64,000 bases of DNA from CANMIH01 sp049116335 (GCA_049116335.1 JAGDYZ010000016.1:62001-126000); one strand, 5' to 3'; counted from the first letter of the stretch, positions 1 to 8,525 are shown. Translations and numbers: made by a program. Notes: generated by a model not told the origin, from the sequence alone.

Positions 1-102
1 ATATTCCTGCCCGCCCCACATCACAATCAACGCGATACTAGGCAAGGCCAGTAGCATCAGAAGGATGCGCAGTTGAATGCGTATCGACAGCGAACGCAGC
101 AT
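1..102 (-). CDS. N-terminus of a membrane protein, probably a sensor (partial)
   Basis: The first 34 codons of a minus-strand gene run off the left edge. The ATG is at 102 and the frame is open to base 1. The peptide begins MLRSLSIRIQLRILLMLLAL and continues as one hydrophobic helix after a short basic stretch. This is the usual start of an inner-membrane sensor such as a histidine kinase, chemoreceptor or diguanylate cyclase, but no catalytic part is visible. It is divergent from the GGDEF/EAL gene at 477, so a signalling role is plausible but is only inferred. The family cannot be assigned. Confidence 0.55.
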   Translation of the reverse strand, partial: MLRSLSIRIQLRILLMLLALPSIALIVMWGGQEY

Positions 103-476
103 TTCGTTTCTTCCGCCTTCTGGTCCGGTGGTACACGACAAGACACGCCTAACTGTACACGGCACGCAATTTTAGCAATATGCAAATCTCACGCGCGGAT
201 GACCAAACCACCGCAAATTTGCTAGCTATTGCACATGGCTTACGTGGGATAAGGTAGATTTTACAAGACTTACCCTCCTTGCCGGACTACATTTTCTAAG
301 CACACCAACTGCATCGCACAATTGCGCGCCGCAATCGGAGATGACTTTTCGCAGCTGACTTTCCGCCCGCACCGGAAACACGATCACCCACAGGCGCCGA
401 TTTCCTGCTTTGTGGAGACGGAATTACCCGTTCTGAATGGTCAGCGCGCGTTGCAGACGAAACACTAGGATAGCAA
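103..476. other. Divergent intergenic region
   Basis: This 374-base gap separates the partial membrane-protein gene (minus) from the GGDEF/EAL gene (plus), so it should carry both promoters. The left part is AT-richer than the flanks. I see no convincing coding frame, RNA gene, strong palindrome or terminator in it. Confidence 0.4.
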
Positions 477-2810
477 ATGGCAAACCGGAATTTATCCGAC
501 CCATTATCCACACATCTCTCTGCTCCTGAGGCTGCGTTTCAGGGGTCTCTTCGGCTGCTTTACCGTGTTGCCGCTGCGCTTTTTCTTTGTGCTTTTCTGA
601 TTGTGTCGGTGCGCATTTCCCAGTTCGGCTGGACCTTGGTTTTTGGTGTGCAAATTTTCTGTATCGTCACGGGCCTTTGGGCGGCGGTATCTGCGAAACT
701 GGTAACGCCTGAAATCAGGGTGTTCTCCATGACGGGCGCCTTCTTTGGCGTTGGAGTTTGCGGCCTTCTTCAATTTGGTCTGACCGCACCTGCACATTTC
801 ACATTTGTTCTGGCCCCTTTGATTGCTGCGACGACCTTGAGTAAGCGCCAGACACTGACGGTCTTCACAATCTCCCTCGTGTTGCTTGGACTGACCGCTA
901 CTTATTTTGTTCAGGGGCAAGGACGTCCCTTGCTGGAGCATGAGGCCGCATCTCTTCAAGACCCACGAAACTGGATCTCAAGCATTCTGGCGATCGGTGC
1001 CACCGGCGCAGCCCAGTGTCTTCTGGTCTTGCAACTGCGCCACCTCTGGGAACGCAGTTACCTTGGCACAATCGAGCGGCACAAACAGATGTCGGCACTT
1101 GTCCAACACGCACCAGAAGGGATTGCCATTCTTGATGCAGACACTGGGCTTCTTCTTCAAATCAACCCCGCCGCCGCACAGCTATTTGGCATCCCGCCCG
1201 ATGAGCCTCTTGTGGAAGAAGGTTTTCTAAAATTCTGCCCCGAGTTTCAACCCGAAGGTCAGAAATCCCAGTTCGTCCTCCAGGAGAACTTCAAGGCGGC
1301 CCTCGCGGGTGAGCTACCCAAACTAGACTGGCAGCTGCGCTCATCAACAGGACGCAAAACACGGGTCGACTTATCTTTGGCCAAATTGCCGTCTAATGAG
1401 GCCAATCTGATCCGGGTCGGTCTGACAGACATGACAGAACTGTACAGTGCGTATGAAGAAGTTCGCCAAACGAGCTTTACCGACACCCTGACCGGCCTTC
1501 CAAATCGGCGGCAACTTACTGTGAAGCTGGCCGAGATTTTGCCCCATACAAAATCATCCATTCTTGAAGTGGCCGTCATCGTTCTGGATCTGGATCGACT
1601 GAAGCTTGTCAACAACCGGTTCGGGCATTTCAGCGGTGATCGGATCATTGCCCAGACCGCTAATAGGTTGAACAACATTTTGACAGAAGACGCCTTTCTA
1701 GCGCGGACCGCTGGGGATGAATTTGTTATTATGCTCAAAGGGAAAGACGTTGAAGCACCCGCTCGGGCCCTGGCCCAGCAGGCCCTAGACGCCCTGTCAC
1801 CGCCATTTCAACTTGGCACCGGCGCCGTTTTCACCAGCGCGTCAATAGGCTTTGCGCTCTCCTCTCATGTTGAGGATCAAGGCGACTGGCTGTTGTCAGC
1901 GGCGGATCAGGCCATGCATCATGCCAAATCTCAGGGGGGGAACCGGCTGTGCATGTTTAACAGCACAATTGGCGAACAGGCCCGCGACCGACACAGCCTG
2001 ATTTCTGATTTGATGGCGGGCCTCGACGACAACGCCCTCACCGTTCACTATCAACCAGTCGTTCATCTCAAAACGGGCCGCATTGCCAAAGTCGAAGCCT
2101 TGGCACGCTGGACCCATCCCACGCTTGGCCCAATCGCACCCTCGCGGTTTATCCCCCTTGCCGAAGAAGCTGGGCTGATCACGCAGATTGGTGAGATCGT
2201 GCGGCGGCAAAGCCTCACCGACTTTCCCGAACTCATAGATCATTTTGAAGGCCCATTTCAGATCTGCCTGAATGTCTCTCCCTATGAGCTCGAAACTTTA
2301 ACACCCGAAACCGCAGCCTCTTGGCCCATCGAAGGCTCCAAACAAGGGTCAGCTAAGGACACAGGCCAGCAAGCCGGAGCTGATCCGCAATTTGTCTTGG
2401 AAATCACCGAAAGCGCGCTTTTAGGATCTGACCCCGCCTTGGCCGCAAAACTAGAAGATCTGCGCGCGCGCGGCGCCAAACTGGCCTTGGATGATTTCGG
2501 CGCGGGCCATTCTTCGCTAACCTACTTCCTTGATCATACCTTTGATTACATCAAATTGGATCGGGCCTTTATCCAACGCGTCAACACCACCACAGCGGCT
2601 CATGCGGTTTGTGAGACTATCTTTGGCTTTGCCGATCGCATGGGAGGGAGCGCCATCGCCGAGGGGATTGAAACGCCTGAGCAGTTGCTTCAGGTGCGGG
2701 CACTGGGCTGCACCTACGGGCAGGGATTTCTTTTTTCTCCCCCTCTGCCAAAGCAAAAACTGTTGCAATTGCCGCCGCGCCTAAGCCTGCCTGAAATCCA
2801 ATTGGCATAA
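477..2810 (+). CDS. Membrane-bound PAS-GGDEF-EAL c-di-GMP turnover protein
   Basis: A 777-residue protein predicted to make and/or degrade cyclic di-GMP at the inner membrane. Residues about 28-190 hold five or six hydrophobic segments, followed by a PAS-like region (about 203-320), a GGDEF domain (about 330-495) and an EAL domain (about 505-765). The signature loop is AGDEF at 412-416, a variant compatible with cyclase activity. The EAL motif (540-542), EITES, the LDDFGAGHSS loop, IKLD and AEGIET are all present, so the phosphodiesterase half looks catalytically intact. A Gly/Ser/Gln-rich insert of about 20 residues sits near 612-635 inside the EAL domain. It is transcribed alone; which activity dominates cannot be told from sequence. 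Confidence 0.93.
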   Translation: MANRNLSDPLSTHLSAPEAAFQGSLRLLYRVAAALFLCAFLIVSVRISQFGWTLVFGVQIFCIVTGLWAAVSAKLVTPEIRVFSMTGAFFGVGVCGLLQFGLTAPAHFTFVLAPLIAATTLSKRQTLTVFTISLVLLGLTATYFVQGQGRPLLEHEAASLQDPRNWISSILAIGATGAAQCLLVLQLRHLWERSYLGTIERHKQMSALVQHAPEGIAILDADTGLLLQINPAAAQLFGIPPDEPLVEEGFLKFCPEFQPEGQKSQFVLQENFKAALAGELPKLDWQLRSSTGRKTRVDLSLAKLPSNEANLIRVGLTDMTELYSAYEEVRQTSFTDTLTGLPNRRQLTVKLAEILPHTKSSILEVAVIVLDLDRLKLVNNRFGHFSGDRIIAQTANRLNNILTEDAFLARTAGDEFVIMLKGKDVEAPARALAQQALDALSPPFQLGTGAVFTSASIGFALSSHVEDQGDWLLSAADQAMHHAKSQGGNRLCMFNSTIGEQARDRHSLISDLMAGLDDNALTVHYQPVVHLKTGRIAKVEALARWTHPTLGPIAPSRFIPLAEEAGLITQIGEIVRRQSLTDFPELIDHFEGPFQICLNVSPYELETLTPETAASWPIEGSKQGSAKDTGQQAGADPQFVLEITESALLGSDPALAAKLEDLRARGAKLALDDFGAGHSSLTYFLDHTFDYIKLDRAFIQRVNTTTAAHAVCETIFGFADRMGGSAIAEGIETPEQLLQVRALGCTYGQGFLFSPPLPKQKLLQLPPRLSLPEIQLA

Positions 2811-2972
2811 ATTTGGCGTGCCTCTTGGGGACGTCACAACACACTCATTTGCGACATGAAATTTGCGCCTATGACGCATTCCTGCACACCTCCCAGAATT
2901 CGGGCTGCCAATGTTTGACCTATGAGGTCGCACTATGGTGACCCGTCTTCGCACTCTTGGGGAATTCGCCAA

Positions 2973-3557
2973 ATGTCTGTTCTGCTCGCCGCGCTAGAGG
3001 CCGCCAAGGCCCTGCATCTTTCAACCCCTGACCTACGGGACTTTGCCCCCTGGCCCGAGGATCTGCAGATGACCGATGTGACCCCAAATCTCATCCCAGC
3101 CACACAGCATGTTGTTGATTGCACGGCCCCGACATCAGACCAGACAGCGGACTTTGTAAATGCGGTCAAAGCCTTGGCACCACAAGCAAGTTGGAAACGC
3201 ACCTACACAGAAGACGAAGTCGGCGCTGAGTTTCTCGCGCGCTACGGGTATTTCGAACTCTATGGCCCCACAGGCATGGCAAAATCCGACAGCTGTCGGG
3301 CCTATGTCGGCTATTGGGGGGAAAACCTCGTATATGACTGGCATCACCATGAGGCGGAAGAAATGTATTTCGCCCTAGCCGGGGCCGCGACCTTCATGAC
3401 CGAGGAAAATGACGCCGCCTTTGTCACACCGGGCCAGACACAGATGCACACCTCCAACCAACCACACGCCATGGCCACAGGCGCTGGACCTATTCTGACC
3501 TATATTGTTTGGCGGGGTCCGGGGTTGGCGGGCCTGCCTCAGATGAGGGTTGAATGA
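2973..3557 (+). CDS. dddQ: DMSP lyase, DddQ-like cupin (first of tandem pair)
   Basis: A 194-residue cupin of the dimethylsulfoniopropionate lyase family, which cleaves DMSP to dimethyl sulfide and acrylate. The motif YDWHHHEAEEMYF followed by a late NQPHA keeps the metal ligands (His, Glu, Tyr, His) and the Tyr described for DddQ. I start at ATG 2973, which has GGGGAA about 10 bases upstream, rather than at the in-frame ATG at 2922, which lacks a good ribosome site. Its stop overlaps the start of the second DddQ-like gene by 4 bases, so the two are probably translationally coupled. Compared with its neighbour the metal motif is more divergent (EAEE for PAEE), so substrate or efficiency may differ. 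DddQ rather than DddL/DddW is chosen on length and on the tandem arrangement. Confidence 0.75.
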   Translation: MSVLLAALEAAKALHLSTPDLRDFAPWPEDLQMTDVTPNLIPATQHVVDCTAPTSDQTADFVNAVKALAPQASWKRTYTEDEVGAEFLARYGYFELYGPTGMAKSDSCRAYVGYWGENLVYDWHHHEAEEMYFALAGAATFMTEENDAAFVTPGQTQMHTSNQPHAMATGAGPILTYIVWRGPGLAGLPQMRVE

Positions 3558-4156
3558 TGGCCCATCCAGTTTTCGAACATCTCCTTGCGGAGGTCCGCAA
3601 CGCCTTTGCCACCACCGAAGCGCTCAACACCTTTTGCATGCTTCCATCACAGTTAGACGAGCAAGAGGTCACGCCCTTTCATGTCCCGGCCGCTGATCTT
3701 ATGATCGCGGACTCCATGCTCGCCGCCGAGGAGACGGCCCGTTTACGCGACGCCTTCATCGCCGCCAGCCCACAGGCCCAGTGGCGCGAGACCTACAAAG
3801 GCACGCGGATGGGTTCGGATTTTATGGACAAATTTGGCTGCTACTGCCTGATTGGCGGTGGCGGTCCTTACACCAGCGATCAGATGGGCGCCTACGTGGT
3901 CTATATGCCGCCCGGGCTGTATTACCCCTTCCACCACCACCCGGCGGAAGAGCTGTATTACATCCTCGCCGGAGAGGCGGAGTTCATGCTTGATGGTGAG
4001 GACAACAAGGTGCTGCGCGCGGGTGAACATGTGTTTCATCCGTCAAATCGTCCACATGCAACGCAAACCCATGACAAACCCTTCATGGCCCTTGTGTTGT
4101 GGCGAGGCGACCTCGGAACAAAGCCAGTTCTGACATATCCTGAGGGCGATACCTAA
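3554..4156 (+). CDS. dddQ: DMSP lyase DddQ (second of tandem pair)
   Basis: A 200-residue single-domain cupin, the usual size for DddQ. The signature YYPFHHHPAEELYYILAGEA and the later HPSNRPHA match the DddQ active site: the metal ligands are the last His of HHH, the second Glu of AEE, the Tyr two residues on and the distal His, and the Tyr is the proposed catalytic base. The enzyme releases dimethyl sulfide and acrylate from DMSP in the cytoplasm. ATG 3554 overlaps the upstream stop as ATGA; a second ATG follows at 3557. It is a paralogue of the preceding gene. No acrylate-processing gene (acuI, prpE) or DMSP transporter lies next to it in this window. Confidence 0.85.
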   Translation: MMAHPVFEHLLAEVRNAFATTEALNTFCMLPSQLDEQEVTPFHVPAADLMIADSMLAAEETARLRDAFIAASPQAQWRETYKGTRMGSDFMDKFGCYCLIGGGGPYTSDQMGAYVVYMPPGLYYPFHHHPAEELYYILAGEAEFMLDGEDNKVLRAGEHVFHPSNRPHATQTHDKPFMALVLWRGDLGTKPVLTYPEGDT

Positions 4157-4183
4157 ACATTAGAGGTTTCAAATGATGCAGGC

Positions 4184-4208
4184 ATGCAACATGTGTATAC
4201 ATTTGCAT
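4184..4208. promoter_or_regulatory. Nested inverted repeat, possible operator
   Basis: Arms ATGCAA (4184-4189) and TTGCAT (4203-4208) enclose a perfect 8-base palindrome TGTATACA (4194-4201). It lies in the 124-base gap before the small membrane-protein gene, in promoter position. The binding protein is unknown. Confidence 0.35.
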
Positions 4209-4280
4209 ACCAAACTCTAACAATCACATCCAACCAGCCCCATCTTCTTATCAGAACACATTTATTTTGAAGGAGATGCG

Positions 4281-4667
4281 ATGTTCACACTCTTGTTCTG
4301 TGCCTTTGTCGCCTATTTTGCATTCACTCTTGGCCGCACCATTGAGCGCCGAGACGCGCAAAAGACACTTACCCCGCCTGTCCAGGGAGAACTGCGTTTC
4401 CCGCAGGCGCGCATAGATCAAGACGAACAAAAACCTCTCTCGGGAGAGCGGGTCTTTGCCGCCCTCTTTCTCTTCGGTTGGCTGGTTGCCTGGAGCGCAG
4501 CTATTGCTCTGGTCCTCATGCAATTCACAACCGGCCAGATGGGCGGCGCATCGATCTTTATTTTTGGGTGGCTGATCGCTGCGATTGTTGGCTGGGTCAC
4601 GGCCATAAATACGCTCTATCGGTTGGCCACAGGCAAACCGGTCTCCTTGCGCCGCCGCTCATTCTAA
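4281..4667 (+). CDS. Small integral membrane protein of unknown function
   Basis: A 128-residue protein with three predicted membrane helices (about residues 2-18, 57-80 and 88-112) and a basic C-terminus ending RLATGKPVSLRRRSF. The ATG at 4281 is preceded by AAGGAG at 7-8 bases, so translation is well supported. The charged segment between helices 1 and 2 (about 20-55) should be a short soluble loop. I do not recognise the family. It follows the DMSP lyases on the same strand but is separated by 124 bases with its own candidate operator, so membership of that operon is doubtful. Confidence 0.7.
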   Translation: MFTLLFCAFVAYFAFTLGRTIERRDAQKTLTPPVQGELRFPQARIDQDEQKPLSGERVFAALFLFGWLVAWSAAIALVLMQFTTGQMGGASIFIFGWLIAAIVGWVTAINTLYRLATGKPVSLRRRSF

Positions 4668-4754
4668 CACAGACTGTAGCCTTCGGGGCACCTCGCGAAG
4701 CCTCAGTCCGCGCCCTAATTTCAGGGCCGTAACTTTCAGGAAAGCACCCACAGC

Positions 4755-5171
4755 ATGATTGCCTATGTCACGGTTGGCGCAGACGATATTCCGCGTGCAA
4801 AGCGGTTCTACACCGCCTTCCTCCGAGCTCTTGGATATGGTCTGACGGAAGGTGCAGAGGGGTTGAGCTTTGCCCTGCCTGTCCCCGAGGGGCAGGCCCC
4901 TGAGCTTCCAGATTTTTACGTCAAACCTACGTTTGATGGGCAAATCGCCTCTGCCGGTAATGGGGCTATGGTCGCTTTTGAGGCCACAGATCAAAAGCAA
5001 GTGCGCGATCTTCATGCCTCAGCACTTGCTGCGGGTGGCTCGGACGAGGGGCAGCCCGGATTTCGCGCCTCTTATGGCCCCCGGTTCTATGTTGGCTATT
5101 TGCGTGATCCGCAGGGCAACAAGATCGCGCTTTTCTCCAGCAACCCAAATGATCCCGGGCGGGATGACTGA
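4755..5171 (+). CDS. VOC (glyoxalase/dioxygenase superfamily) protein
   Basis: A 138-residue single-domain VOC protein. The N-terminus (MIAYVTVGADDIPRAKRFYT) gives the beta strand and RAKRFY helix of the fold, and the C-terminus has the typical FYVGYLRDPQGNKIALF strand ending. Members are metal-dependent lyases, dioxygenases or binding proteins acting on small substrates; the substrate here cannot be read from sequence. It ends convergently with the homogentisate operon, with a hairpin between them. Confidence 0.85.
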   Translation: MIAYVTVGADDIPRAKRFYTAFLRALGYGLTEGAEGLSFALPVPEGQAPELPDFYVKPTFDGQIASAGNGAMVAFEATDQKQVRDLHASALAAGGSDEGQPGFRASYGPRFYVGYLRDPQGNKIALFSSNPNDPGRDD

Positions 5172-5199
5172 TCGACTAAGGCGACTTACTGATTTGTAG

Positions 5200-5227
5200 T
5201 TGCAGTCCTCCGGGAGGAAGACTGCAA
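5200..5227. terminator. Stem-loop between convergent genes
   Basis: Arms TTGCAGTC (5200-5207) and GACTGCAA (5220-5227) pair perfectly around a CT/GA-rich inner stem. It sits between the VOC gene (plus) and the DUF2783 gene (minus). The following T-run is weak. A second inverted repeat, GTGACCC/GGGTCAC (5241-5256), overlaps the DUF2783 stop. Probably bidirectional termination. Confidence 0.5.
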
Positions 5228-5252
5228 TATTCTGCATGACGTGACCCACGGG

Positions 5253-5450
5253 TCACGCGCCCGGTTTTGACGCCATTTCAAGCACCTGATCCAGAACCCG
5301 CCGGTCACCGACCTGATTGGCAAGGGTCAAAACAAGCCGTGCGTTCAGTGCTGCGCTATCCGCGTCGGTCAACCCATCATGCAGCGCAATCAGCTTGGCA
5401 TAAAACCCATCTGGGTCGGCGATGTTTGGTGTGGTGATCACGTCCGACAT
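5253..5450 (-). CDS. DUF2783 small protein of the homogentisate operon
   Basis: A 65-residue mostly helical protein (MSDVITTPNIADPDGFYAKL...) matching what I know as the DUF2783 family, short proteins commonly found next to FAD monooxygenases of aromatic catabolism. It starts 2 bases after the stop of the monooxygenase, so it is the last gene of the operon and is likely a partner or stabiliser of that enzyme (inference). It has no catalytic motif, membrane segment or signal peptide. Confidence 0.75.
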   Translation of the reverse strand: MSDVITTPNIADPDGFYAKLIALHDGLTDADSAALNARLVLTLANQVGDRRVLDQVLEMASKPGA

Positions 5451-5452
5451 GT

Positions 5453-7078
5453 TTAAGCCCCTTTGCCACAGGCAGTGCGCAGGGCAGTGCGCAGGGCGGT
5501 TTCATCATAGCTGTCCCAGCGGGCGGCCACATGTTGATCCGGACGGATCAGATAGACCCCTGCCTTGGCACGGCCCAAGTATCGCTCACCCAGCGCGCCG
5601 CTGGTATCATCCGAGGCCGACAGAGCAACCCGCGTTGCCACTACCCCATCTTCGTCAACCTGGTCAGGCGCTTCCGCGTCCACCGTCAGGATCTGGAATG
5701 CGCCCCCCAGTTGCCCCAAGAGATAACCATCGCCCACCGGGGCATCGGGACAGGGGCTGCCGACACGGGTACGCGCCGGACCATCCACCATGGCATCTGG
5801 GCCGTTCAACGACAGACCATCATAGGTGCAAGGCACCGAAAGACGACCGGAATTCACCAGCGGGCGGGCGAACTCATACTGTTCCGCCAGCGCCAGAACC
5901 GCGTTGCGGAAGGTGTGGCTTATGTCTGATTTCGGCGTGATGAAATCGGTCGACCGCGTTGAATTCAGGATGTTTTCATCCGCCCCATAGGCGCGCTCTT
6001 CGTGGTAACTATCAAGCAGGCTATCAGGCGCCTGACCGTTGATCACCATCCCAAGTTTCCAGCCAAGGTTGTCGACATCCTGCATGCCTGAATTGGCCCC
6101 ACGCGCGCCAAAGGGCGACACCTGATGCGCCGCATCCCCGGCAAAAATCACACGACCATGGCGGAACTCGCGCATCCGACGACATTGGAATGTGTAGATC
6201 GAATTCCACACCATCTCATACTCAACATCCGGCCCCAGCATGGCATCCAGACGGGCGCGAATGTTTTCCTCTTTCAACTCTTCCTTGCGATCCACATCCC
6301 AGCCGATCTGAAAATCAATCCGCCAGACATCATCGGGTTGTTTGTGCAAAAGCGTAGACGCGCCAGATTTGAAGTGCGGTTCAAACCAGAACCATCGTTC
6401 GGTCGGGAAATCCGCCTTCATCTTGATGTCAGCGATCAGGAAACTGTCCTGAAATTCACGACCTTCAAAGTCGAGCCCCATCATTCCTCGTAGCGGGCTT
6501 GATGCACCATCACAGCCGATCAGCCAATCGGCCTCGATCTGATAGGGGCCGTCCGGGGTGGTGATGTCCAACACCACATGATCACCTTTGACCGCAACCG
6601 CATCGACCCGGTTCTTGCCACGCAGCTCAATCGGTGCCCCCTCAGCCTGCGCCTGACGCACACGGTCAACGAGGAATTTCTCGAAATAGGGTTGTTGGAG
6701 ATTGATGAAGGCGGGATATTTGTGGCCATCTTCAGGCAGCAGGTTAAAGTCATAGATCTGCCGGTCATCATGGAACACCTTACCGACGTTCCACACCACG
6801 CCTTTGTCCAGCATCGGCTCACCACAGCCATAGCGGTCAGCCACCTCAAGACAGCGTTTGGCGAAACAGATCGCGCGACTGCCCATGCCGATGCCCTCAT
6901 GGTCATCCAGCACCACCACCGGAATGCCCTGCAACCCAAGATCAAGCGCGGTTGCGACACCAATTGGGCCACCGCCCATCACAACCACCGGATGGCGCAC
7001 CGGTGTGCTCGCATCCTGATCCGCGCTGCGTTCATAAGGATATAGCTTAAAGGCCAGCGTATAGCGGTCCTGAAACAT
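5453..7078 (-). CDS. FAD-dependent aromatic monooxygenase, MhpA/PheA-type
   Basis: A 541-residue class A flavoprotein hydroxylase. An N-terminal Rossmann motif VVVMGGGPIGVATALDLG lies at about residues 31-48, a DG motif (IGCDGASSPLR) near the middle, and the second FAD motif GDAAHQVSPFGARGANSGMQ at about 320. A thioredoxin-like C-terminal tail fits the phenol/3-(3-hydroxyphenyl)propionate hydroxylase group. It should hydroxylate a phenolic ring using NAD(P)H and oxygen. Sitting behind hmgA and fahA, it probably channels another aromatic acid toward homogentisate or a similar ring-cleavage substrate; the substrate is unproven. A perfect stem-loop separates it from the upstream MBL gene, so expression may be uncoupled from hmgA. 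Confidence 0.85.
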   Translation of the reverse strand: MFQDRYTLAFKLYPYERSADQDASTPVRHPVVVMGGGPIGVATALDLGLQGIPVVVLDDHEGIGMGSRAICFAKRCLEVADRYGCGEPMLDKGVVWNVGKVFHDDRQIYDFNLLPEDGHKYPAFINLQQPYFEKFLVDRVRQAQAEGAPIELRGKNRVDAVAVKGDHVVLDITTPDGPYQIEADWLIGCDGASSPLRGMMGLDFEGREFQDSFLIADIKMKADFPTERWFWFEPHFKSGASTLLHKQPDDVWRIDFQIGWDVDRKEELKEENIRARLDAMLGPDVEYEMVWNSIYTFQCRRMREFRHGRVIFAGDAAHQVSPFGARGANSGMQDVDNLGWKLGMVINGQAPDSLLDSYHEERAYGADENILNSTRSTDFITPKSDISHTFRNAVLALAEQYEFARPLVNSGRLSVPCTYDGLSLNGPDAMVDGPARTRVGSPCPDAPVGDGYLLGQLGGAFQILTVDAEAPDQVDEDGVVATRVALSASDDTSGALGERYLGRAKAGVYLIRPDQHVAARWDSYDETALRTALRTACGKGA

Positions 7079-7114
7079 GGCACCCTCCCATCAATACGGC
7101 AAAATTCTACCCTA

Positions 7115-7139
7115 CCCTTCCGGATCATCTCCGGAAGGG
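7115..7139 (-). terminator. Stem-loop between MBL and monooxygenase genes
   Basis: Perfect 10-base arms CCCTTCCGGA (7115-7124) and TCCGGAAGGG (7130-7139) with a 5-base loop lie inside the operon. In the minus direction the stem is followed by TAGGGTAGAATTTTG, a weak U-tract. Likely a partial terminator or an mRNA-processing element setting the level of the two distal genes. Confidence 0.55.
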
Positions 7140-7211
7140 ATCTTTGTCTCTTAGCCCCAAAGGGTCATTGGGCGGGCCTGCGCGCGGCGTGGCCTGTCCG
7201 TTTCGGGGGTC

Positions 7212-8162
7212 TTACCCCTGAAGCTCGGCCCACATGTCTTTGTCACGCTGCGCGGTCCAGACACGGGGTGTGTCGATGCCGCGCGCTTCGTCATAGGCGC
7301 GCGCCACGTTGAACGGCAGGCAATGCTCGTAGATTGCGTAGTCCTTGAACTTGTCGTCACAGGCCTCGCGAACCGCGTCCCAGGCTTCTTTCAGCGATCC
7401 ACCACGGGCCACCACACGGGCCACGGGTTTGTAGGTCGACAGAACAAAATCCTCGGTGGCGGCGATGGCTTTGGCCACCATTTCCTCGCCCACAAGCGCA
7501 TCACCCCGTCCCGGAGCAATCGATTTGGGTTCAAAGGCCGCGATATTGGCAAGGGTTTCGGGCCAATCAGCAAAATGACCATCCCCGCAATAGCAGGCCG
7601 AGTGATATTCCACGACATCACCGGTGAACATCACCTCTTGATCTGGCACCCAGACCACGGCGTCACCGGCGGTATGTGCCCGGCCCAGCTTCATGATATC
7701 CACCCGGCGCTTGCCCAGATAGACAGTCATGCTGTCGCTGAAGGTGGTGGTCGGACGGGTCAGGCCCGGAATTTCTTCGTGCCCCTGAAACAGGCGCGGA
7801 AAGCGGTCAAATTCGCTATCCCAATCTTCCTGACCGCGCTCTTCCACCATGGCAGCGGCGGCATCGGACATGATGATCTCACGCGCACCATAGGCCGAGG
7901 CGCCCAGCACCCGCACCGCGTGGTAATGGGTCAGCACCAGATGGCTGATCGGCTTGTCGGTGACGCTGCGCACACAGTCGATCACCTTGCGGGCCAGACG
8001 AGGGGTGGCCTGTGCCTCGACAACCATCACGCTCTCGTCGCCGATGATCACACCGGTGTTCGGATCACCCTCGGCGGTAAAGGCATAGAGCCCCTCGCCT
8101 ACCTGAGTGAACGAGATTTTCTTTTCTTCCATGTCATTGGCAGAGGCAAAAGCTTTGCTCAT
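7212..8162 (-). CDS. MBL-fold metallo-hydrolase with incomplete metal site
   Basis: A 316-residue metallo-beta-lactamase-fold protein in the homogentisate operon. The usual HxHxDH motif reads THYHAVRVLGA: the first two histidines are kept but Asp-His is replaced by Val-Arg. The later GRAHTAGD histidine and the FTGD aspartate remain, while the final His region reads APGRGDAL. The first metal site is therefore intact and the second looks lost. Family members hydrolyse thioesters, lactones or glutathione thioesters. Here it might act on an ester or thioester from aromatic breakdown (inference). It starts 3 bases after the stop of the VOC gene. Confidence 0.85.
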   Translation of the reverse strand: MSKAFASANDMEEKKISFTQVGEGLYAFTAEGDPNTGVIIGDESVMVVEAQATPRLARKVIDCVRSVTDKPISHLVLTHYHAVRVLGASAYGAREIIMSDAAAAMVEERGQEDWDSEFDRFPRLFQGHEEIPGLTRPTTTFSDSMTVYLGKRRVDIMKLGRAHTAGDAVVWVPDQEVMFTGDVVEYHSACYCGDGHFADWPETLANIAAFEPKSIAPGRGDALVGEEMVAKAIAATEDFVLSTYKPVARVVARGGSLKEAWDAVREACDDKFKDYAIYEHCLPFNVARAYDEARGIDTPRVWTAQRDKDMWAELQG

Positions 8163-8165
8163 GAT

Positions 8166-8525
8166 TTAGTCCTTTTGCAGGAATTCCAACCGGTTGCCAA
8201 AAGGGTCTTCGGCAAAAAACCGGCGGCGGTTTTTGATGGTATTGTCCCATGTCGGCTCTTGCCCGGTCGAGGCAATCCGCTGGGCGACATGATCGATATC
8301 GGTCACAAGAAAGCCCGGATGGGCCTTCTTGGCTGGTATAAACGAGGGATCGACACCCAGATGCAATTCCAGCCCGTCCAGCTGAACCCAAAGCCCGCCG
8401 CGTGCGACCAAGGCCTTGGGTTTTGCGAGTTCAGGCAGGCCCAGCGCGTCACACCAAAAGGCACGCGCCAGATCTTCCTGCCCCTCGGGGATGGCAATCT
8501 GGATATGATCGAGCCCTAGCTTCAT
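8166..8525 (-). CDS. VOC-family protein of the homogentisate operon
   Basis: A 119-residue VOC protein starting MKLGLDHIQIAIPEGQEDLA. The ATG at 8525 overlaps the fahA stop (ATGA), which fixes the start and shows tight coupling. Metal-binding candidates are His in LDHIQ, a His in LELHLGVD and Glu in NRLEFLQ. It resembles the short glyoxalase-like proteins found with fumarylacetoacetase genes. A lyase, isomerase or dioxygenase role in the pathway is possible; the substrate is unknown. No maleylacetoacetate isomerase of the GST type is nearby, so a replacement function can be imagined but not shown. Confidence 0.85.
   Translation of the reverse strand: MKLGLDHIQIAIPEGQEDLARAFWCDALGLPELAKPKALVARGGLWVQLDGLELHLGVDPSFIPAKKAHPGFLVTDIDHVAQRIASTGQEPTWDNTIKNRRRFFAEDPFGNRLEFLQKD

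Noticed and set aside
2917..2929. GACCT-ATG-AGGTC dyad before the first DMSP-lyase gene as an operator
   Set aside because: Only 5-base arms, which occur often by chance; no second site or adjacent regulator supports it.
7323..8519. A 398-codon plus-strand open frame opposite the MBL and VOC genes
   Set aside because: Composition and lack of ribosome site mark it as a shadow of the operon on the minus strand.
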